Translations under genes and position numbers: made by a program | Assembly (NCBI GenBank): GCA_002398485.1 | Contig: DGYV01000005.1 | Span: 2,631 to 8,853, forward strand | Direction of reading: 5' to 3' | DNA length: 6,223 nt | From: Peptococcaceae bacterium UBA4997 | Lineage (GTDB): Bacteria > Bacillota > Dehalobacteriia > UBA4068 > UBA4997 | In this document: positions 4,934 through 6,223 of the stretch, in pieces | Layout of the letters: every line of letters begins with the position of its first letter | Position numbering within the stretch: position 1 is the stretch's first letter | Notes under the pieces: generated by a model | Database searches by the model: none | What the model saw: only the letters and a program-made list of their open reading frames with translations | Told to the model about the DNA's origin: nothing

Positions 4934-6223
4934 ATGCAGAATGCCATCTATATAAGCAATCAAAAGCTTCAGCTTGTAAGCGTTGATATGCAAGGCAAAA
5001 CTAACATTAAAAAATCATCTGCCAAAGCTTGCCTATAACTATTGGCTCGATCGTAAACGGCAAAATCATTTGCCCTGAAGAAATACTTCAGGTGTTTCAA
5101 AATGCTAAAACCAAGTACCCGCATATGCTTAAAAACCCTATACTGGTAATAGACAGCAGCCTAATCATCACAAAAAAATCTTATATACCTGTTTTGAACA
5201 AAAGGCAAATAACTTCCGCAATTGCCAATGACTTCACCTATAATGCCAATACCATGCAGGAATTGGTTTATGATGCCGCAGTATATAAAGAAAACTCTCT
5301 TAACACCCTTTTAAGTTGTGGTCTGGAAAAAAGCCTGCTGGAAAGCTATACGAATATTTTTAAAAGAGCCGATATAGTGCTTAAAAAAATTGATATTGCC
5401 CTAAATGCAATCATCAAATATGTAGAGGATTTTGACTTTTTCCCGGAAAATGCTTTTATTTTTAATATTATTGACGGCAACAATATGCTTTCACTGCTTT
5501 TTGAAAACGGAGTTTATAATTTTTCTACCCGTTACCGTTTATTGAACAGCCCTGAAAGCCCCGAATTTATTACAGAGCTGGACCAGCAGCTTACCTCACT
5601 TATCCAGTTCAATATAGCCAAAAAATCCCCTGAACCCATAAAAGCCAGCTATTACAGCGGCTTGAACATCAAACAATTACAGGCTTTGAGCGAAAAAAAT
5701 GCCCCAAGAGGCCTTAAAATAGCCACCCCGAACCTTTTGAATGACCCCGAGCTTACTTCTTTTATTTTCCCAATCGCCTCGGGTATGACAATAAATGTAA
5801 AAAATGACATAAACCTTTTGAAAGCGGAAAAAAAATACGGTAATGATACCGCCACAAGCCCCAAAAAAAGAACCAAACAAATATTAGAGGGTATCCTCGT
5901 CGCCTTAACAATAATGTTTTTAGGCTATTTTATGTTTTTGGAAACTTCCAGTTTTATGATGCACTCTAAAATAGATAAATTAAACACCTATATAAACGAA
6001 CCCGAACATCAACAGGAATATAGTGAAGTAGTAACCAATGAAAATCAACTTTCCTACATAAACGCTGAAATAAGTGCTATTAACCAAACTATTGCAGAGA
6101 CCAATTCGGCAAAATGGTTTAATTCCGCTCTTATGCAGGATTTTTATGAAGCGGCAAAAGGCGAAATAAGCTTTGATAATTTTGCCTTTACGGAAAAAAA
6201 CCAAACTTTTGTGATTGACGCAA
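4934..6223 (+). CDS. pilMN: PilM-PilN fusion (alignment complex); frameshifted near 5' end, 3' end beyond window
   Basis: PilM is a cytoplasmic actin-like protein that binds the PilN N-terminus and couples the pilus motor to the membrane alignment complex. From ATG 4934 the frame reads 34 codons (MQNAIYISNQKLQLVSVD...) and stops at TAA 5036. A second frame, with no nearby start and an in-frame stop at 5008, is open from 5011 to the right edge. Restoring one A in the A6 run at 5009-5014 joins them smoothly into KKIICQSLPITIGSIVNGKI, the strand-and-loop expected of PilM. In the repaired numbering, about 1-290 is PilM-like, with a phosphate-2-like FNIIDGNNMLSLLFENGVYN. INLL (293-296) matches the INLLP motif of PilN and follows without a stop. 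A membrane helix covers about 317-336, then a charged, probably coiled-coil extracytoplasmic region. About 430 residues are visible. The first actin phosphate motif is degenerate. The shift could be a sequencing error, a mutation or, less likely, recoding. Confidence 0.8.

Noticed and set aside
5008..5015. Programmed -1 ribosomal frameshift in pilMN
   Set aside because: In the zero frame the site reads T AAA AAA, which does not fit X XXY YYZ with matched P-site re-pairing (AAA would become TAA). No upstream Shine-Dalgarno-like stimulator or strong downstream stem is evident. An indel or sequencing error is simpler.
236..6223. Competence comG operon or type II secretion system
   Set aside because: The full-length N-terminal domain of PilB, the dedicated pilin and the PilM-PilN protein point to a type IV pilus; no secretin or ComG-like pseudopilin series is present.

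Overview
The window looks like chromosomal DNA from a low-GC Firmicute, most likely of the Clostridia or a related lineage. The evidence is AT-rich coding sequence, strong AGGAGG-type ribosome binding sites, a TTG start codon, and a signal recognition particle (SRP) RNA of the large Gram-positive type that includes an Alu domain. I cannot name the genus from sequence alone.

Layout: positions 1 to about 183 hold the 5' part of the SRP RNA gene on the minus strand, cut by the left edge, with a consensus-like promoter at 190-218. From about 240 onward everything reads on the plus strand and encodes a type IV pilus (T4P) assembly system: pilB (assembly ATPase, TTG start at 326), a 365-base intergenic region with a near-consensus promoter and a structured leader, pilA (a small major-type pilin), a strong intrinsic terminator, pilD (prepilin peptidase), pilC (inner-membrane platform) and a fused pilM-pilN gene that runs off the right edge.

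How the genes work together: PilD cleaves and N-methylates the PilA prepilin at the membrane. PilB hydrolyses ATP under the PilC platform to extrude pilin subunits into a fibre. The PilM part (cytoplasmic, actin-like) and PilN part (membrane-anchored) link the motor to the rest of the alignment complex; a pilO gene would be expected just beyond the edge. No retraction ATPase (pilT) lies in the window. The presence of pilM and pilN argues for a T4P rather than a competence comG operon or a type II secretion system.

Points for a second look: (1) the roughly 200-base pilA leader, with consecutive hairpins and a terminator-like hairpin plus U-tract ahead of the pilin start, matching no riboswitch class I recognise; (2) a -1 frameshift in an A6 run near the start of pilMN; (3) the PilM-PilN fusion itself, which keeps the PilN INLL motif inside the chain; (4) an A11 run inside pilB; (5) a PilB N-terminal MshEN-like domain whose first motif has Pro where Arg is expected.
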